From the NCBI GenBank assembly GCA_905373085.1, contig CAJPRR010000031.1:1-17476 (forward strand): a DNA stretch of 17,476 bases. The letters run 5' to 3'. A program made the translations under genes and the position numbers. Below, piece by piece: positions 14,174-17,476 of the stretch. Under the pieces are notes generated by a model, which was not told the origin of the DNA, did no database searches, and saw only the letters and a list, made by a program, of their open reading frames with translations. The stretch is from an uncultured Selenomonas sp. (GTDB lineage: Bacteria; Bacillota; Negativicutes; Selenomonadales; Selenomonadaceae). The first letter of the stretch is position 1, and every line of letters begins with the position of its first letter.

Positions 14174-14202
14174 ATCATACGCTCTTGCGCGATTATTGTC
14201 AA
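14174..14202 (-). promoter_or_regulatory. Promoter of the bioY-bioD-bioA operon
   Basis: The minus strand has a perfect TTGACA (14197-14202), a 17-nt spacer and TATGAT (14174-14179, 5 of 6). The transcript would start near 14167, leaving a leader of about 70 nt before bioY. Confidence 0.82.
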
Positions 14203-14227
14203 CTCAATACTTCAAAACGGTTTACCT
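14196..14227 (-). promoter_or_regulatory. Predicted BirA operator
   Basis: The minus strand reads AGGTAAACC, 14 nt, AGTTGACAA. The Firmicutes BirA site is TTGTTAACC or TTGTAAACC, a spacer of about 14, and its mirror image; the half-sites match 6-7 and 7 of 9. The right half-site contains the -35 TTGACA of the biotin promoter, so a bound biotinyl-AMP-loaded BirA would block transcription. The birA gene is not in the window. Confidence 0.65.
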
Positions 14228-14263
14228 TATTGCCCTAATATTTGGAAAAAGAAAATTTGGGGC

Positions 14264-14292
14264 TTGAAAAACTTTTCCTTTTCGGGTAGAAT
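14264..14292 (+). promoter_or_regulatory. Promoter of the DeoR-sulfatase operon
   Basis: TTGAAA (14264-14269), a 17-nt spacer and TAGAAT (14287-14292) lie 41 nt upstream of the regulator's ATG. The repeated 9-mer TTGGAAAAA (14242-14250 and 14292-14300) flanks the promoter and could be part of an autoregulatory site. Confidence 0.72.
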
Positions 14293-14333
14293 TGGAAAAA
14301 ATACGATAAACCAATAGCAACGGAGGCGAGAAC

Positions 14334-15110
14334 ATGTTTCTTGTAGAACGCCATGATGCCATCCTTGACATACTCGCACGCGACGGCAAGGTGCGTGTCA
14401 AGGATCTCAGTGACCGTTTTCATGTAACGGAGGACTGCATACGCAAGGATCTCGGTGCGTTGGAAAAGCAGGGCAGGCTCAAGCGCACTTACGGCGGCGC
14501 CGTCATCCGGCGCGAGAATCCGCATACCATAGAGGTCAGCAAGCACCGTGACATCGACGTCGAGGCCAAGCGCCGCATCGCGCGCGCCGCGATGCACCTC
14601 ATCCATGAGCACGACATGGTGTTCCTCGACATCTCGACGAGCAACCTCGCGCTCGCCGAGCTTCTCGTGCACGACGAGCGCGAGCTGACCGTCGTCACGA
14701 ACATGATCGACATCCTCGCGGTTCTCGCGCAGAACCCGAAGATCCGCGTCGTCTTCGTCGGCGGCGTCATCAACAAGAGCCGCGACGGCTTCTGGGGCGG
14801 CATGACGCTCGACCTCATCTCGCGCCTGAAGCCCGACATCGCCTTCGTCGGCGCCGTCGGCGTCGACGTCAAGGAGAACAGCGTATCGACCTACGACATC
14901 GAGGACGGCATCAACAAGGCGGCGATCATCCGCGTCTCCAAACGCGCCTACGTCGTCGCCGAAGCGCGAAAGCTCAGCTCCGACGGCAACTACAACTATG
15001 TGACGCTCGACACGCTCTCGGGGCTTATCACCGACTCGCGCCCCGCCCCCGATATATGCCAGGCGGCGGAAGACTATGGCGTCGACATCATCCTGCCGCA
15101 AATCGACTGA
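14334..15110 (+). CDS. DeoR/GlpR-family transcriptional regulator
   Basis: The 258-aa protein has the DeoR N-terminal winged helix-turn-helix: 'RHDAILDILARDGKVRVKDL' (6-25), the recognition helix around VTEDCIRKDL (31-40) and the wing 'GRLKRTYGGAVI' (47-58). The C-terminal DeoR sensor domain (about 75-235) has 'DISTSNLALAELL', 'VVTNMIDILAVL' and 'VVFVGGVIN'. These regulators usually sense phosphorylated sugars or nucleosides and repress their own operon. GGAGGCGAG lies before the ATG. The gene is divergent from bioY and 21 nt upstream of the sulfatase-fold gene, which it may control. The specific ligand cannot be told from sequence. Confidence 0.9.
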   Translation: MFLVERHDAILDILARDGKVRVKDLSDRFHVTEDCIRKDLGALEKQGRLKRTYGGAVIRRENPHTIEVSKHRDIDVEAKRRIARAAMHLIHEHDMVFLDISTSNLALAELLVHDERELTVVTNMIDILAVLAQNPKIRVVFVGGVINKSRDGFWGGMTLDLISRLKPDIAFVGAVGVDVKENSVSTYDIEDGINKAAIIRVSKRAYVVAEARKLSSDGNYNYVTLDTLSGLITDSRPAPDICQAAEDYGVDIILPQID

Positions 15111-15131
15111 AAAGGAAGGACTCCCTGTTCC

Positions 15132-17141
15132 ATGCAAAACACAGCTTTGCGCCTGCCTTCTTGGCAGGCGTTCTCTTCCATTGCCGCAAAAGGACTCAAG
15201 GTGTTTCTTTTTTACCTTGCAGTCCTTTCTTTCTGCCGCGCCTTCTTCATCTTCTGGCTGCACGACTACATGGCGGCCGCGACAGGCGGCGCGGACGTCG
15301 CCGTCGCGCTCTGGCGCGGAGCGCGTCTCAGCTGTCAGACAGCGGGGGGGCTTGCGCTCTTTTCCCTCGTGCCCGCCGCGCTCGCACGCCTTCTTCATGC
15401 GCCGCTTGAAAACCTCGCATGGCGCGTGACGAGCGCCCTTTCCCTCACGGCGCTCTCCATCCTCTACGCCGCAAGCTTTCCCTACTACCGCCAATATCAC
15501 ACGGGCTTTCATCAACTCATCTTCAACACGGTGAACGAGGATATCTATGCGCTCTTCATCTCGCTCGTGCAGGAATTCTACCTGCCCGTGCGGCTCGCGG
15601 GCGCACTCCTGCTCGCCTTCCTTCTCTATCGTGCGCTGTGCCTTCTGCTCGCGTGCGACTTTTCCGCTCTCGCCGAGCGGCTGCTTCCCTGGCGACCTCT
15701 TCGCCGCGCCCTCTTCCTCCTGATTCTCGCACTCGTCGCCCTATTGAGCGCCTTCGGCGGCAGCCTGCGCTGGCAGGACGCCGTCAACTGGGAGAATGCC
15801 GGCGTCACGAACGACGCCTTTCTGAATGAAGCCATCCTCGACAATTTCCAGGCGCTCTATCGCGCCTATGTGCTGAACAGTCGCTTCCTCGCGTGCAACG
15901 GTCTCGACTTCACCGTCGAGGAGATCGAGCGCCTCGCCGCGCTCCACGCAGGCCGTCCTGCCGATACGCGCGATCTCGACGTCTACCTCACGCGTGAAGC
16001 CGAAGGCGCCCAGATCGAAAAGCCGCGCCACATCTTCCTCATCATCTCCGAAAGCTACGCTAACTGGCCGCTCTTGGAAAAGTATGCGAGCCTGCACATC
16101 GCCGACCCCACGAAAGAACTGCTGGGCGCAGCTGATACCGTTTACTGTGATACCTTTCTGCCGAACGGTTCGAGCACGGTGTCCGCCGTCACGGGCGTCG
16201 TCACGGGATTTGCCGATGCCAACCTCTACCTCACGACGATGCCCGAATCCTTCGCTGCGCCCTATCCGACCGCCATCGCGCCCACATTCGCCCGCCTTGG
16301 ATACCACACGGATTTCTGGTATGCAGGCCCTGCGACATGGGAGCGCATCGAGCCGTTCTGCCGTGCGCAGGGATTCGAGCAATTCTACAGCCGCGGCGAC
16401 TTCTCCTCCGACGAGGGAAGCGTCTGGGGCGTCGACGACGAAGTCCTCTACGGGGAAGTTCTCTCGCGCATCGATCCCGAACAACCCGGGCTTCATGTGC
16501 TCCTCAACGTCTCGAACCATTCTCCGTACACGGTCGATCTCGCCGCCAAGGGCTTTCCCGCAGAAGATGTGCGTGCCGCGCTCCCCAAGGAAGCGCAGGG
16601 AGATGACGCCCTCCTCAAGGAGCTTGGTCACTACTGGTACGCGACGCAGGAGCTCGCCGCCTTCCTCCGCGCGGCAAAGGAAAAATTCCCCGAAGCTCTC
16701 TTCCTCATCGTCGGCGACCATGCCGACCGCTACAACATCGAGAAGACGCCGTCGCTCTACGAGCGCTACGCCATCCCCTTCATCCTCACGGGGCACGGCG
16801 TAAAGAAGGGTCTGCTCGATGCGGAAGCTGCGGGCAGTCAGATTGACATCGCGCCGACACTCATCGAGCTGATCGCGCCTCGGGGCTTTCGCTACGAAGC
16901 CGTAGGAAGAAGCCTCACGCGCGGCAACCGGCAGGGCGTCAACTACGGCTTCTGGATCACGCACAATGCCATCGGCAGGACGGATACCGTTCCGCTCGTC
17001 GCCGAACCGATCAAAGACCGCCCGGCCGCTCTCGACGAAGAGGCGATGCAGGACTACATCAATGCCGTACGCGCCCTTTCATGGTGGCGGCCAAAGTACG
17101 GCCCCATGCTCGACGAGGCGAAGCTTGAAGGTCGCGAATGA
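15132..17141 (+). CDS. LTA-synthase-like membrane sulfatase/phosphotransferase
   Basis: The 669-aa protein has about five N-terminal membrane helices (22-205) and a large external alkaline-phosphatase/sulfatase-fold domain (about 298-640). Metal and catalytic motifs match the LtaS/phosphoglycerol transferase group: 'IFLIISESYANW' with E307, 'NGSSTVSAVTG' with the candidate nucleophile T349 (or S347/S348), 'WGVDDE' (432-437), 'NVSNHSPY' with H463, and 'VGDHADR' with D529-H530. Such enzymes transfer phosphoglycerol or phosphoethanolamine to surface polymers. Negativicutes are not known for classic LTA, so LPS core, a glycan or a protein may be the acceptor. AAGGAAGGA is 11 nt from the ATG; a GTG at 15201 with AAAGGA 6 nt upstream is an alternative start. 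It follows the DeoR gene and overlaps the next gene by 4 nt. Confidence 0.87.
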   Translation: MQNTALRLPSWQAFSSIAAKGLKVFLFYLAVLSFCRAFFIFWLHDYMAAATGGADVAVALWRGARLSCQTAGGLALFSLVPAALARLLHAPLENLAWRVTSALSLTALSILYAASFPYYRQYHTGFHQLIFNTVNEDIYALFISLVQEFYLPVRLAGALLLAFLLYRALCLLLACDFSALAERLLPWRPLRRALFLLILALVALLSAFGGSLRWQDAVNWENAGVTNDAFLNEAILDNFQALYRAYVLNSRFLACNGLDFTVEEIERLAALHAGRPADTRDLDVYLTREAEGAQIEKPRHIFLIISESYANWPLLEKYASLHIADPTKELLGAADTVYCDTFLPNGSSTVSAVTGVVTGFADANLYLTTMPESFAAPYPTAIAPTFARLGYHTDFWYAGPATWERIEPFCRAQGFEQFYSRGDFSSDEGSVWGVDDEVLYGEVLSRIDPEQPGLHVLLNVSNHSPYTVDLAAKGFPAEDVRAALPKEAQGDDALLKELGHYWYATQELAAFLRAAKEKFPEALFLIVGDHADRYNIEKTPSLYERYAIPFILTGHGVKKGLLDAEAAGSQIDIAPTLIELIAPRGFRYEAVGRSLTRGNRQGVNYGFWITHNAIGRTDTVPLVAEPIKDRPAALDEEAMQDYINAVRALSWWRPKYGPMLDEAKLEGRE

Positions 17142-17476
17142 TGGCGGCGGAGCGCGAAAAGAAAAGCGCCGCTGACGCGCCAAAAAGCCGTGCAGCAAAG
17201 AGCCGCACGGCAAAAATCATAGAGAACACTCTCGCGCCGCTCGCCGTCTGCCGCCTCTGTCCACGCGGCTGCGGCGTGAACCGTCTGCAAGGTGCGCACG
17301 GCTTCTGCGGCGCGGGCAGATACGCGCACGTTGGCCTCGTATCGCTCCATGCGTGGGAAGAGCCTTGCCTAGCTGGCGAAAAGGGCGCGGGAACGGTATT
17401 TTTCTCGGGCTGCAACATGCGCTGCGCCTTCTGCCAGAACTACGAGATCAGCCGCGAAAATTTCGGCATCGCTGTC
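17138..17476 (+). CDS. PflX-type radical SAM protein (3' end outside window)
   Basis: The ATG at 17138 overlaps the sulfatase-fold stop as ATGA, and the frame stays open for 113 codons to the window edge. After a basic, Ala/Lys-rich tail (1-25) comes 'CRLCPRGCGVNRLQGAHGFC' (37-56), the Cys-rich N-terminus typical of COG1313 PflX proteins. It is followed by 'LHAWEEPCLAGEKGAGTVFF' and the radical SAM cluster motif CNMRCAFC (Cx3Cx2C), then QNYEIS. The domain binds a [4Fe-4S] cluster and SAM. Members resemble pyruvate formate-lyase activases, but no substrate is known. The overlap suggests translational coupling to the sulfatase-fold enzyme. Confidence 0.88.
   Translation, partial: MMAAEREKKSAADAPKSRAAKSRTAKIIENTLAPLAVCRLCPRGCGVNRLQGAHGFCGAGRYAHVGLVSLHAWEEPCLAGEKGAGTVFFSGCNMRCAFCQNYEISRENFGIAV

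Noticed and set aside
14235..15515. Leftward open frame (426 codons)
   Set aside because: It is antisense to the DeoR-family gene and the start of the sulfatase-fold gene, with no motif of its own.
15741..16964. Leftward open frame (407 codons)
   Set aside because: It is antisense to the sulfatase-fold domain, whose catalytic motifs are clear on the plus strand.

Overview
The window looks like chromosomal DNA from a GC-rich Selenomonas-type bacterium (Negativicutes, diderm Firmicutes). This is inferred from three things: the Firmicutes-style rRNA leader and sigma-A promoters, the mix of ECF vitamin transporters (ThiT, BioY) with meso-diaminopimelate dehydrogenase, and envelope genes suited to a diderm. 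I cannot confirm the species. I see no insertion sequence, prophage, CRISPR array or tRNA.

Layout. Bases 1-600 are the promoter and leader region of an rRNA operon that runs leftward; only about the first 17 nt of 16S rRNA are inside. Bases 609-5318 are leftward genes: a short, probably truncated secreted ORF, a zinc-ribbon/DUF805 membrane protein, a YkvA-like DUF1232 protein, two unrecognised secreted proteins whose genes overlap, and an OatA-like O-acyltransferase with a C-terminal SGNH domain. A divergent promoter region (5346-5414) with a 10-bp-arm inverted repeat separates these from rightward genes. The remains of a VapBC-like toxin-antitoxin pair come first, followed by thiT (thiamine ECF S-component) and rarD (EamA permease).

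Bases 7217-11300 form a leftward operon: a lone mannose-type PTS EIIA, 6-phosphofructokinase, diaminopimelate dehydrogenase and a methyltransferase-glycosyltransferase fusion. A good promoter lies at 11358-11386. Bases 11389-14227 hold the leftward biotin operon bioY-bioD-bioA, with its own terminator and a predicted BirA operator over the -35 box. Divergent from it are a DeoR-family regulator, an LTA-synthase-like membrane sulfatase-fold enzyme and, overlapping by 4 nt, the start of a PflX-type radical SAM protein cut by the window edge.

How the genes work together. The biotin genes cover uptake plus two late synthesis steps; bioB and bioF are not here. EIIA and PFK link sugar uptake to glycolysis. 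Ddh feeds peptidoglycan and lysine. The acyltransferase, the methyltransferase-glycosyltransferase and the sulfatase-fold enzyme are all likely envelope-modifying. I found no clear new defence or mobile system. The points most worth a second look are the phosphofructokinase with Glu at the catalytic Asp position beside a lone EIIA, the toxin-antitoxin debris in the thiT leader, and the shared inverted repeat between divergent promoters.
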